This document shows positions 1 through 8,075 of a stretch of 64,000 bases of DNA, piece by piece; position 1 is the first letter of the stretch; every line of letters starts with the position of its first letter. Below the pieces are notes generated by a model that did not search any database, was not told the DNA's origin, and worked only from the letters and a program-made list of their open reading frames with translations. Source of the DNA: Myxococcales bacterium. GTDB taxonomy: Bacteria > Myxococcota_A > Polyangia > Haliangiales > Haliangiaceae. A program made the position numbers and the translations under genes. The DNA lies in contig JAEUJY010000148.1 in NCBI GenBank assembly GCA_016794525.1, positions 1 through 64,000 of the forward strand, given 5' to 3'.

Positions 1-1
1 G

Positions 2-511
2 TTCGCCCAGAAGCAGGCCTTCGACGGGCTGCCCGAGGGGTGCGTGCACGGCGGCAAGCTCGACACGAAGTTCAAGACGCTGGCCGGGCCGATGGACGTC
101 GTCTCGGCGTACGCCACCAACGAGGACGGCAAGGGCCTGACCTACAAGGTCACGCTCGCGAACTACCAGGTCGATCCCGCCAAGCTGTGGGACCAGCCCC
201 GCGGCGGCCAGCTGCAGCTGAACCTGCGCTTCGCGAAGGTCGATCTCAAGGCGCAGGCCAAGACGCCCAAGGAGATCGTCCCGGGCGTGTACTCGATGGA
301 CACCAAGCAGGACCAGCTGGTCTACCCGTCGGTCGCCGACCGGACGTTCACCAACATCATGCTCGGCAGCATCACGCTCGAGGGCATGAAGGCCGGCGAG
401 GTCGAGCTGACCAAGCTCGGCGATGGCTGGGTGTGCGGCGAGGCGCGGATCGCCACCAAGGACTCGGCCTTCACCGGTACGTTCGCCGCGAAGATCGTGG
501 CGGCGAAGTAG
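2..511 (+). CDS. Hypothetical protein, 5' end outside window
   Basis: The reading frame is open from base 2 to the TAG at 509-511, so the true start lies upstream and only about 169 C-terminal residues are visible. The visible part is mostly polar with alternating strands, has no membrane segment and ends in a basic tail (AAKIVAAK). An internal GTG at 44 is possible as a start, but coding-like sequence (FAQKQAFDGLPEG) continues upstream of it. I do not recognise a family. A periplasmic or secreted beta-rich protein is likely from composition alone. Confidence 0.6.
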   Translation, partial: FAQKQAFDGLPEGCVHGGKLDTKFKTLAGPMDVVSAYATNEDGKGLTYKVTLANYQVDPAKLWDQPRGGQLQLNLRFAKVDLKAQAKTPKEIVPGVYSMDTKQDQLVYPSVADRTFTNIMLGSITLEGMKAGEVELTKLGDGWVCGEARIATKDSAFTGTFAAKIVAAK

Positions 512-652
512 CGCGTCGCCGCGCACGCTCGCGTGCGTGCGCACGCATGGCCAGCGGTGCGGTGGCGCGTTCACCCGGGGCTATCCCGCGGCCCACCGCC
601 AGCCACCGGCGTCGGGCCGGGGCTTGTGGGAGACTGCGCACGGGAGGATCCG

Positions 653-2752
653 ATGACGTCTCGCGTGCTGCGCATGATCGCCGTGACCTGCTGGCTGGCG
701 CTGGCCCTGGGTTGCCTGCCGAAGCCGGTGCCGTATTCGGTGCGGAAGGGTGACGACTACTTCCAGAAAGGCGACTACGAGAGCGCGCTCAAGCGGTACC
801 AGGAGGCAGCGAAGTCGGGGTCGACGCCGCTGATCGAGGGGCGGATCGCCAAGGCGCGAGGCAAGCTGGTGGAGCTCGCCCTCGTCGACGCCGAGCAGGC
901 GTTGACCGCGGGCAAGCTCGACGCGGCGATGGCGATGGTGGCGGCGATCCACGCCCGATTCCCGGCCCAGCCCGAGGTGCGGGCGTTCGCGACGCGACAC
1001 CAGCAGCGCTGGCTCGACGAGGCCGACCGCCACCGCGGCGCGGGCCGGCCGGGCCGCGCCTTCGTGCTGGCCCGACGCGCGGCGGCGGTGCTGACCTCGG
1101 ACGCGCTGGCCAAGGCCCAGGCGGGACACGGCGCCGCCTGGGCGGACGCGCTGGCCAAGGCGCTCGCCGGCGCGCCCGGGCCGGCGACCCAGGTGCTGCT
1201 GCAGGCCGCCCAGGCGGTGGCGACCCAGCGGCCGGCGCCGTGGCAGGAGGCGCGCCGCGCACGCGAGGCGCTGGTCGCCCAGCAGCGGCTGGCGGTGACG
1301 GTCGAGGGCAAGGGGGTCGCGGCGGCGGTCAAGGCCGCCGTCGACGGTGACCCCCGGTTCGCCAGCGGCGCCGGGGCCGGTCGCGAGAAGGTCGTCGCGC
1401 GCGTCACGATCGGCGCGCTGACGGGCAAGACCGACGTCACCCGCCGGACCGAGCGCCAGCAGGTCGAGCAAGGCACCCACCAGGTGCCCAACCCCAACCA
1501 CGCCGCGATCCTCGACGAGATCGCCGCGATCGAGTCGGACATCGCGTTCCAGCAGGACAACATCGCGAGCAGCACCGACCCCGCCTACGTCGAGGCGACT
1601 CGCTACCAGATCAGCGGGATGCAGGACGATCTGGCCGACCGCCGCGCCGAGCTCGCCCAGACCCCGCCGACCCTCTCCGAGCCAGCCTACGTCGACGTCG
1701 ACTACCAGGTCGAGACCCACCGGCTGATCGCGTCGCGCCCGGTGACCGTCGAGGTGCGGTTCGCCTCGGGCGGGGCGGCGATCACCCGGACCGAGACGAT
1801 CCGGGTCGAGCGCACCGACGAAGCCCACGCGGCCAACCCGCGCCTCGGCCTGGCCGCCGACCGGGTCGAGCTGCCGGCGCCGCAGGCGCTCACCGGCGAC
1901 CTCGATCAGGCGACCGCGCGGTGGTTCGCGACGGTACTCGACGAGGCGCACGCGGCGTATCGGCAGCGGTTGCTCGCGGGCGCCCGCGACCGACGCGAAG
2001 GGCTGGCGCTGTACCTGCTGCTGGCCCCGGCGCCGATCGAGGCCGCCCTCGACACCGAGCTGAGCGACGCCCTCGACATCCCCGAGCCCTCGCACCTGGC
2101 GGCCAAGCTGAGCGCCGGTCGGCCCGACGAGGTCTACGTGGTGGCAGCGACGGCCACGGCGACGCCGGGCACGCCCACCCCCGGCGCCGGCACCAAGCCC
2201 ACCCCCGGCGCCGGCACCAAGCCCACCGCCGGCGCCGGCACCAGGCCCACCGCCGGCGCCGGCACCAGGCCCACCACCGGCGTCGGCACCAAGCCGCCGG
2301 CCGGCCCAGCGTCGCCGCCCGACCCCGACGCGGCGATGCGCAGCCATGGCGGCTACGCCCTCAAGCTGACCGCGTTCTCGTTCAGCAACGGCGGCAAGGA
2401 GCGCCTGCGGGTCGATCGCGACGGCAAGCTGTACAGCCGCGGGCGGCACGTCGGCACCTGGAATACCGATGGCACCTTCGTCGCGAGCGGCCGGATCGCC
2501 CTGGCGATCGACCGCCAGGGCCGGATCTGGTTCAACGAGCGAGCGCCGGTCGAGCGCGGCAAGCTCACCAAGAGCGACGTCACGTTCACCGCGGGCGCCA
2601 CCATCGACTTCGACAGTACGGGCCACGTCGTCGCGATCGCCGGCGGCAAGCGCCGGACCTCGGCCGAGGTCATCGCGCCGGCCTCGGCCGCAGGTCAGCC
2701 GGTCGCGCTGCTGTCGGCGTATCTCGGGATGGGCGTGCTCACCTTGCGCTGA
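653..2752 (+). CDS. Lipoprotein with N-terminal TPR-like region and Pro/Thr/Gly repeat linker
   Basis: Start chosen at ATG 653 because a GGGAGG ribosome site lies just upstream (around 642) and the protein then opens with a lipoprotein signal (LALALGC, Cys near residue 22). Residues 30-60 (DDYFQKGDYESALKRYQEAAK) read as a tetratricopeptide-type helical hairpin, followed by long Ala-rich helices and a probable coiled coil near 'IAAIESDIAFQQDNI'. Around residues 508-547 there are five 8-residue repeats (GAGTKPTP type) forming an extended linker. A C-terminal beta-rich domain follows (GGYALKLTAFSFSNGGKERL...). The architecture is an anchored envelope protein with helical repeats, spacer and beta domain. 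Function is unknown. Confidence 0.75.
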   Translation: MTSRVLRMIAVTCWLALALGCLPKPVPYSVRKGDDYFQKGDYESALKRYQEAAKSGSTPLIEGRIAKARGKLVELALVDAEQALTAGKLDAAMAMVAAIHARFPAQPEVRAFATRHQQRWLDEADRHRGAGRPGRAFVLARRAAAVLTSDALAKAQAGHGAAWADALAKALAGAPGPATQVLLQAAQAVATQRPAPWQEARRAREALVAQQRLAVTVEGKGVAAAVKAAVDGDPRFASGAGAGREKVVARVTIGALTGKTDVTRRTERQQVEQGTHQVPNPNHAAILDEIAAIESDIAFQQDNIASSTDPAYVEATRYQISGMQDDLADRRAELAQTPPTLSEPAYVDVDYQVETHRLIASRPVTVEVRFASGGAAITRTETIRVERTDEAHAANPRLGLAADRVELPAPQALTGDLDQATARWFATVLDEAHAAYRQRLLAGARDRREGLALYLLLAPAPIEAALDTELSDALDIPEPSHLAAKLSAGRPDEVYVVAATATATPGTPTPGAGTKPTPGAGTKPTAGAGTRPTAGAGTRPTTGVGTKPPAGPASPPDPDAAMRSHGGYALKLTAFSFSNGGKERLRVDRDGKLYSRGRHVGTWNTDGTFVASGRIALAIDRQGRIWFNERAPVERGKLTKSDVTFTAGATIDFDSTGHVVAIAGGKRRTSAEVIAPASAAGQPVALLSAYLGMGVLTLR
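2174..2293 (+). repeat. Five tandem 24-bp repeats inside a lipoprotein gene
   Basis: Units begin at 2174, 2198, 2222, 2246 and 2270, each close to CCCACC[CG]CCGGCGCCGGCA plus CCAAG/CCAGG. Because the period is 24, copy-number change would lengthen the protein linker by 8 residues without breaking the frame. Confidence 0.9.
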
Positions 2753-2791
2753 GCCGACGACCGGATGCGCGCCGCGGGCTATCCTCGGCTC

Positions 2792-3100
2792 ATGGCCGAC
2801 GTCATGTTGTGCCCGGGCGGTGCGTGCCCGCTGCGGCAGCGCTGCTACCGCTACCGGGCCGTGCCGGACGGACGGCAGGGCCGCTTCGGCGCGGTGCCGT
2901 TCGACGAGGAGGCCGGGGCGTGCGAGCTGCTCTGGGACGTGGCGCGGCTGACGCCGACCGAGGAGGCGATCCGCACGCGGGCCTACTACCTGTGGCTGGC
3001 GGCGGGTCGGCCCGACGGCGCGGCCGAGGCGCACTGGTACGCGGCGCGGGCCCAGCTCGTCGCCGCGGCGGCGGCGCTGCTGCGCGACGATCTGCCGTGA
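2792..3100 (+). CDS. DUF2934-like small protein with N-terminal cysteine cluster
   Basis: ATG 2792 is preferred over 2765 because a TATCCT box at 2780-2785 sits 6 nt upstream, the pattern seen at many starts here. The 102-residue product begins MADVMLCPGGACPLRQRCYR: three cysteines in a C-x4-C-x5-C arrangement, possibly metal-binding. The C-terminal half (EEAIRTRAYYLWLAAGRP...AHWYAARAQL) matches what I know of the DUF2934 pattern (an Ile-R-x-R-A-Y helix, Gly, then a His-Trp helix). The role of that family is not established. It lies 39 bp after the preceding lipoprotein gene and may be transcribed separately. Confidence 0.65.
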   Translation: MADVMLCPGGACPLRQRCYRYRAVPDGRQGRFGAVPFDEEAGACELLWDVARLTPTEEAIRTRAYYLWLAAGRPDGAAEAHWYAARAQLVAAAAALLRDDLP

Positions 3101-3108
3101 CCGCTGGG

Positions 3109-3325
3109 CTACGCCGCCAGCGAACCGAGCGCGCGGTTGGTGATCTGGTGCTCGACCACGCGGCGGTCGACCGCGCAGTGCACGGCCGCGCGCTCCGCGT
3201 CATCGGGCTCCCACGCGCCGTCCGCCGGGACCGCGAGGTCGTCCCGCCATCATCCGCAACCGGCGGGCCGCCGGCCAGTCGAACGCCAGACGCCCGGCGG
3301 TCAGGCCGGGCGGTCGGTGCGTCAC
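3109..3325 (-). pseudogene. Frameshifted small gene (about 71 codons)
   Basis: From GTG 3325 the minus strand reads THRPPGLTAGRLAFDWPAARRLRMMA. One base off, from about 3250 to the TAG at 3109, it reads RDDLAVPADGAWEPDD...HQITNRALGSLAA. Both halves look like ordinary protein, but the first frame does not reach the stop and the second has a TGA just before it. The span of 217 nt is one base more than 72 codons, so a single-base indel (real or a sequencing error) near 3245-3260 explains it. I do not recognise a family. Confidence 0.35.
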
Positions 3326-3340
3326 CGTGGCGGATGGCGC

Positions 3341-5041
3341 TCAGCGCGCGGTGGTGAAGTCCAGCTTGAAGCCGGCGATGCGGCCGGTGTCGGCGTCGGC
3401 GTTGTCGACGACCTTGAGCGTCCACTTGCCCTTGCCAGCGGTCGCGCCGCCGAGCTGCGCCGGGGCGAACGTGAAGGTCTGCACCAGGTCATCGGCCGAG
3501 CCACCGACGTTGGCCGAGAGCACGGCGAGCTCGGTGCCGTCCTTGAGCAGCGAGACGCGCAGGTCGCCGCGGTAGGTGTGCTTGATGTCGACCGACGCCG
3601 ACAGCGAGGTGAAGGCGAAGGTGTCGGGGACGGTGATGTCGCTCGACGCGCCGGCCGCGGCGTTGTCCGGGATCTCGACGGCGGTGGTCGACTCGTAGGT
3701 CTTGACGTTGCCGGCGGGCGGCGGCTGCGAGGTGCTGATCGACAGGTTGATCAGCTGGCGGACCTTGGCGAGGTCGACGAACGGGTTGCGGCCGTAGCTC
3801 GAGGTCGACACGCCCTTCGGGGTCCACAGGAAGTCGGGGTGGTCGTCGACCGAGTCGGTGCAGTACTTGCCGCCGATGATCTTGCCGGTCGAGCCGAGCT
3901 CGAGGATGTAGTGGTAGGTGTCGTGGCTGGTGTAGCTGGCCATGCCGAGCGGCAGCTTCGACGCCGAGCCCTCGACCAGGTAGTCGGTGGTCAGCACGAC
4001 CTCGTACAGGCTCTTGGCCGAGGTGTTGAACTTCCAGGTCGAGCCCGACGCGCCGACGCAGGCGTTGGCGGCGGTGGCGGTGACCTTCTCCTGCTTGGAG
4101 ATCGAGTAGCCGACCAGCGGCTGGTTCCACACCTGATCCGACGCGGTGCGGTCCTCGATGACGGCCATGTCCTTGAGGCCGAGGAAGTTGGTCAGGACGA
4201 CGTGCAGCGCGCCCGGGTTGACGTCCATGCACTCGGTGTTGGCGTCGGCGCCCTCGGCGTCGTGCTCGATCGTCTCGGCGTTGCAGCGGCCGCCGAGCAT
4301 GAGCGCGTCGGTCTTGTCGTAGAGCGTGATGATCAGCGCCTTGATGTCGGCGACCTCGAAGGTCTGGCCGTTGAGCGTGACCGCGTGCTGGGGCTCGGGC
4401 TCGAGCAGCGACGCCGGGGTCCAGGCGTGGCACAGGCCCCACCAGCCCTGCGCGCCCTCGCGGTCGGACGAGTCGCACTCGTCCTTCTGGCCGTCGCCGT
4501 CGTTGTCGATGCCGTCGATCTGCTGGTACAGCGACTGGAACGACTTCATCTGCCACTTGGCCGCGGGGCCGGCGCAGGTGAAGTACTGATCCCAGTCGGC
4601 CTTGGCGGTGGCGCCGCACATCTTGGCGGGCTGGGTGGCGCAGCCGGCGGCGGCGTTGTACGCGGCGTCGTACTTCTCGAGCGGCGACTTGGTCTGCCGA
4701 TCGATCCAGCGGTTGTTGGTCGAGCCCTCGTAGGTCGGCCAGTAGGTGTCGGCCCACGCGGCCGGCAGGTTGGCCGGCGCGGTCGGGTAGCGATCCTTCC
4801 ACACCGGCTTGTCGAGCTTGCCCTGCTTGGGCAGGTCGGCGAGGCGGTAGTTCAGCGAGCGCGCGAGCTGCGCCGGATCGTTGTCGGCGTTCCAGGCGTC
4901 GCCCTTGCCACCCTCGCCCTGGGCGTCGGGGTTGTTGTCGATGTCGCCGGGCAGGTTGGCCTCGGCGTCGTCGGCGGCCTCGGTGCAGGCGCTGACGACG
5001 GGGAGCGACGCGAGCAGGCAGGCGGACAGGAGGCGCTTCAT
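3341..5041 (-). CDS. Transglutaminase-elicitor-like lipoprotein with C-terminal P/Homo B domain
   Basis: Start at ATG 5041 gives MKRLLSACLLASLPVVSAC, a lipoprotein signal; the frame is open further upstream but adds only a basic stretch. The central region has the hallmarks I know from the oomycete transglutaminase elicitor family (TGase_elicitor, GP42-like). These are GLCHAWTPASLLEPEP with the presumed catalytic Cys, VWNQPLVGY, and a YILELGSTGKIIGGKY...DDHPDFLW block. A DNDGDGQKDECD loop looks calcium-binding. The last ~100 residues (ITVPDTFAFTSLSASVDI...GDLRVSLLKDG...WTLKVVDNADADTGRI) are a proprotein-convertase P domain. Expected role: a surface or secreted Ca-dependent protein cross-linking enzyme. 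Catalysis is inferred, not shown. Confidence 0.8.
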   Translation of the reverse strand: MKRLLSACLLASLPVVSACTEAADDAEANLPGDIDNNPDAQGEGGKGDAWNADNDPAQLARSLNYRLADLPKQGKLDKPVWKDRYPTAPANLPAAWADTYWPTYEGSTNNRWIDRQTKSPLEKYDAAYNAAAGCATQPAKMCGATAKADWDQYFTCAGPAAKWQMKSFQSLYQQIDGIDNDGDGQKDECDSSDREGAQGWWGLCHAWTPASLLEPEPQHAVTLNGQTFEVADIKALIITLYDKTDALMLGGRCNAETIEHDAEGADANTECMDVNPGALHVVLTNFLGLKDMAVIEDRTASDQVWNQPLVGYSISKQEKVTATAANACVGASGSTWKFNTSAKSLYEVVLTTDYLVEGSASKLPLGMASYTSHDTYHYILELGSTGKIIGGKYCTDSVDDHPDFLWTPKGVSTSSYGRNPFVDLAKVRQLINLSISTSQPPPAGNVKTYESTTAVEIPDNAAAGASSDITVPDTFAFTSLSASVDIKHTYRGDLRVSLLKDGTELAVLSANVGGSADDLVQTFTFAPAQLGGATAGKGKWTLKVVDNADADTGRIAGFKLDFTTAR

Positions 5042-5212
5042 GCGGAGGCGTAAGAGCAGCCGGCGTGCCATCGGGCACACCCGCCGGAGCCTCGTGGTTT
5101 CGAGGTGTTAGATCACGGGACCGGCTAGTCGATCCGCCGGTGGCGCTGGGGTCGGTCGTTGCGGTCGCCGGCTGATCGAAAAGCCAGGGGGCCCCAGGTA
5201 TCGTTGCAACCT

Positions 5213-6139
5213 GTGCGTTGCACCTGGCTGTCCGCGGTGACCCTCGGGACGATCGGAGCGCTCGGGTGCGCGGGGGCCCGCCACGCCGGGCCGACGCTGG
5301 TGACGCGGGCGGCGTGCGCGCCGACCGAGCGCTGGGACGACCGGGCCTGCGTCCCCCGCCGCGCCACCGCGGCGCTGGCGGAGAGCGAAGCGGCCATCAA
5401 GGCCGCCGACACCGCGGCGGCGCTGGCGGCGCTCGATCGCGCGGCGGCCGAGCCGCTGGCCTGGGACGATCACGTGCAGATGTGGGAAGGCCGCGGCCTG
5501 GCGCGCGCGTACGAGGCGGAGGACCAGCCCACGCCGGCCACCGAGGCGGCGGCCCGGGCCGCGTTCGACCAGCTGCTGGCGATCGATCCGACCCACCACA
5601 TCTCGTGCGGCCAGAACGCCCAGGCGACCCGGCGCTTCGAGCGCACGCGCGCCGAGCTGGCCGACCGCGCGCCGCGCGCGCTGGAGATCACCTGGCCGCG
5701 CGACAGCACCGTCGGCGCCCCGGTGCCGATCGATCTGGAGGTGGTGGCGGACCCGGTGGGCGTGCTGACCAGCGCCACCGTCTACCTGCGGACGCGCGGC
5801 GAGTCGACCTGGCGCGCCGCCGACGTGCCGCTGCCAGCGCCGGGGCAACGCGCACGCATCCGGCTGCCGGCGATCGACGCCCGGGCCTCGACCGCGCTCG
5901 AGCTGTACGCGATCGCCCACGACCGCGCCGGCAACGACACGCTGGTCTGGGCCTCGGCCGCCCACCCGCGCGACGTCCCGCTGCGCTTCGATCCGCCGAC
6001 GCCGTGGTACCGGACGTGGTGGGTGTGGGCGATCGCCGGCGGCGTCGCGGCGACCGGCGCGGCGGTCACCGCCTACGCGCTGACCTGGTCGCCGAGCGAC
6101 AAGATCGGCGGCACCGTCGGGCGCGCCGTCGCGCCGTGA
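5213..6139 (+). CDS. Putative lipoprotein with C-terminal membrane segment
   Basis: GTG 5213 is chosen because a TATCGT box lies at 5199-5204 (8 nt upstream) and the product then starts RCTWLSAVTLGTIGALGC, a lipobox. The product is about 308 residues. The middle is helical and Ala-rich, then a beta region (APVPIDLEVVADPVGVLTSATVYLRTRGESTW), then one hydrophobic helix (WWVWAIAGGVAATGAAVTAYAL) about 25 residues from the end. Having both a lipid anchor and a C-terminal helix is a layout I associate with myxobacterial envelope proteins of unknown role. No enzymatic motif seen. Confidence 0.65.
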   Translation: MRCTWLSAVTLGTIGALGCAGARHAGPTLVTRAACAPTERWDDRACVPRRATAALAESEAAIKAADTAAALAALDRAAAEPLAWDDHVQMWEGRGLARAYEAEDQPTPATEAAARAAFDQLLAIDPTHHISCGQNAQATRRFERTRAELADRAPRALEITWPRDSTVGAPVPIDLEVVADPVGVLTSATVYLRTRGESTWRAADVPLPAPGQRARIRLPAIDARASTALELYAIAHDRAGNDTLVWASAAHPRDVPLRFDPPTPWYRTWWVWAIAGGVAATGAAVTAYALTWSPSDKIGGTVGRAVAP

Positions 6140-6145
6140 CCCGCG

Positions 6146-6997
6146 CTACTCGTCGAGCAGCGCGCGCTCGTCGACGGTGTGGAACCGGCCGCGCTCGTCG
6201 CGGGCGACGGTGCCGATCGCGATCGTCGGATCGTGGGTGAAGAACAGCCGGCCGCCGCGGGCCGCCAGATCGGTCAGCAGCGCCTGCTTCTCCTCGATCA
6301 GCTGCTCCGGGTAGCGGTCGTAGCCCATCGTGATCGGCACGTGGACCCACGGCCGGCCGGGGATCAGATCGGCGGCGAAGACGATCGGGCCGCCGGGCGC
6401 GTCGAGCTCGGCCAGCAGCAGCCCGGGCGTGTGACCGTCGCTGTGGTGGAAGCGGTAGCCGTCGCCCAGCGCGTCGCTGCGCGCGCCGGCGACCTTCTCG
6501 AGCCGGCCGGTGGCCTCGAGCAGCGCCGGCAGCTCGGGGATGAACGACGCGCGATCGCGGGCGTGGGGCGCCACCGCGCGATCCCAGGCGCGGGCGCCGA
6601 CCACCCACTGCGCGCGCGGGAACGCCAGCTGCGGCGGCTCGCCCTCGGCCCACGCGGTGAGCGCGCCGCCGGCGTGATCGAAGTGCAGGTGCGACAGCAC
6701 GATCACGTCGACGTCCGCGGGTTGCACGCCCAGCCGCTTGAGGTGATCGAGCAGCACGTGCCAGCCCTCGACGACGCCGTAGCGCTCGCGCATCGTCGGC
6801 GCGAAGAACGCGCCGATGCCGGTCTCGAACAGGATCGTGCGGCCGCGGTCGCGCACCAGCAGGCAGCGACACGCCAGCGGGATGCGGTTGGCGGCGTCGG
6901 GGGCGATCCACTTCTCCCACATCGCGCGCGGCGCGTTGCCGAACATGGCGCCGCCGTCGAGTCGTTGCGAGTTGCCGAGCACCGCGTGGAGCTGCAT
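6146..6997 (-). CDS. MBL-fold metallo-hydrolase
   Basis: The 283-residue protein carries the metal motif HLHFDH at residues 103-108, a later metal-ligand His in SDGHTPG, an Asp in FAADLIPG and a terminal His in FFTHDPT, so all expected zinc-site positions of the metallo-beta-lactamase superfamily are present. The N-terminus ([20 protein letters not shown]) fits the N-acyl-homoserine-lactonase/quorum-quenching-like subgroup of small-molecule hydrolases, but the substrate cannot be assigned. ATG 6997 is preferred over a start at 7138, which would run into the divergent gene. It ends only 7 bp from the convergent lipoprotein gene. Confidence 0.85.
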   Translation of the reverse strand: MQLHAVLGNSQRLDGGAMFGNAPRAMWEKWIAPDAANRIPLACRCLLVRDRGRTILFETGIGAFFAPTMRERYGVVEGWHVLLDHLKRLGVQPADVDVIVLSHLHFDHAGGALTAWAEGEPPQLAFPRAQWVVGARAWDRAVAPHARDRASFIPELPALLEATGRLEKVAGARSDALGDGYRFHHSDGHTPGLLLAELDAPGGPIVFAADLIPGRPWVHVPITMGYDRYPEQLIEEKQALLTDLAARGGRLFFTHDPTIAIGTVARDERGRFHTVDERALLDE

Positions 6998-7037
6998 GGG
7001 CCGCAGTCTGCCACGGCCGCGGTGATATACGTCGACC

Positions 7038-8075
7038 GTGGCGACGTTCCCTGCCGGCTTCACCCCTCCCCCGCCGTCGCTGGTCCACGCCGGCGCGCTG
7101 CAGCTCGGCCGCTGGACCGGGCCGCCGGCGCGCACCAACCTGATCGACGCGCGCTACCGCCACCTGCCGCGCCCGCTGCGCAACCTGCGGCTCAAGGAGT
7201 GGCAGGCGGTGCAGGTGACGTCGCCGACCCTGTTCGTCAACGTCGCGCTGGTCAACACCAAGCTGGTGGCGCTGGTGCAGGTCAAGGCGTTCGATCGCGT
7301 CGCCGGCGTCAAGCACCTGCACGAGCGCAAGCTGCCGCCGTGGGCGTTCGCGCCCAGCCAGACGATGCTCGACTCGACGGTGGCGTTCCGCGACCGCACC
7401 AGCGCGGTGGCGTTCACCAACCAGCTCGCGCGCGGCCAGGTCGCGGTCGACGTCGACGTCGCGGCGCACGGCCACGGGCCGGCGATGCGCGGGCGGATCG
7501 AGCTGGCCACCGACCAGGGCGCGGCGCAGGTCGTCAACCTGCCGTTCACCCACGGCAGCATCTACTCGCACAAGGGGCTGTTCCCGGTGCGCGGCGAGCT
7601 GCAGATCGGCGACACCGTCCACCCGCTCGACGGCGCGGTCGGCACGCTCGACGATCACAAGGCCTACTACCCGTACGTCATGAACTACGACTGGGTCACC
7701 GCGATGTGGCGCGGCGACGACGGCGTGGCCCGCGGCTTCAACCTGACCCGCAACCAGTGCGTCGAGCCCGAGCGGTGGAACGAGAACTGCGTCTGGGTCG
7801 GCGACCAGCTGTGGTCGCTGCCGGCGGTGACGTTCACGCGCCGCGACGTCCGCGGCCCCGCCGAGGCGTGGCAGATCCGTGACGCGCAGGGCGCGGTCGA
7901 CCTGACGTTCGCGCCGACGGTGCCCGGCGACGTCGCGATGAACGTCGGCGTCGTCGAGAGCCGGTACCGCGGGCCGTTCGGCGTGTGCCGCGGGCGGCTG
8001 GCGCCGGCCGGCGGCCCGGTGGTCGAGGTGACCGATCGCTTCGGCATGGGCGAGGACTTCTGGCTGCGATGCTGA
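7038..8075 (+). CDS. DUF2804 family protein
   Basis: GTG 7038 opens a 345-residue protein with the features I recall for DUF2804: an early [22 protein letters not shown] block, a Trp/Asn-rich core ([15 protein letters not shown]), and the closing block around [15 protein letters not shown]...[13 protein letters not shown]. Members resemble lipocalin-like or hydroxyneurosporene-hydratase-type beta-barrels, but biochemical function is not known to me. The next gene starts inside its stop region (7-bp overlap), so the two are probably co-translated. Confidence 0.8.
   Translation: MATFPAGFTPPPPSLVHAGALQLGRWTGPPARTNLIDARYRHLPRPLRNLRLKEWQAVQVTSPTLFVNVALVNTKLVALVQVKAFDRVAGVKHLHERKLPPWAFAPSQTMLDSTVAFRDRTSAVAFTNQLARGQVAVDVDVAAHGHGPAMRGRIELATDQGAAQVVNLPFTHGSIYSHKGLFPVRGELQIGDTVHPLDGAVGTLDDHKAYYPYVMNYDWVTAMWRGDDGVARGFNLTRNQCVEPERWNENCVWVGDQLWSLPAVTFTRRDVRGPAEAWQIRDAQGAVDLTFAPTVPGDVAMNVGVVESRYRGPFGVCRGRLAPAGGPVVEVTDRFGMGEDFWLRC

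Noticed and set aside
581-3034. Long minus-strand open frame opposite the 653-2752 lipoprotein gene
   Set aside because: It is highly Arg/Gly-rich, has no signal, domain or start site, and mirrors a clear plus-strand lipoprotein gene.
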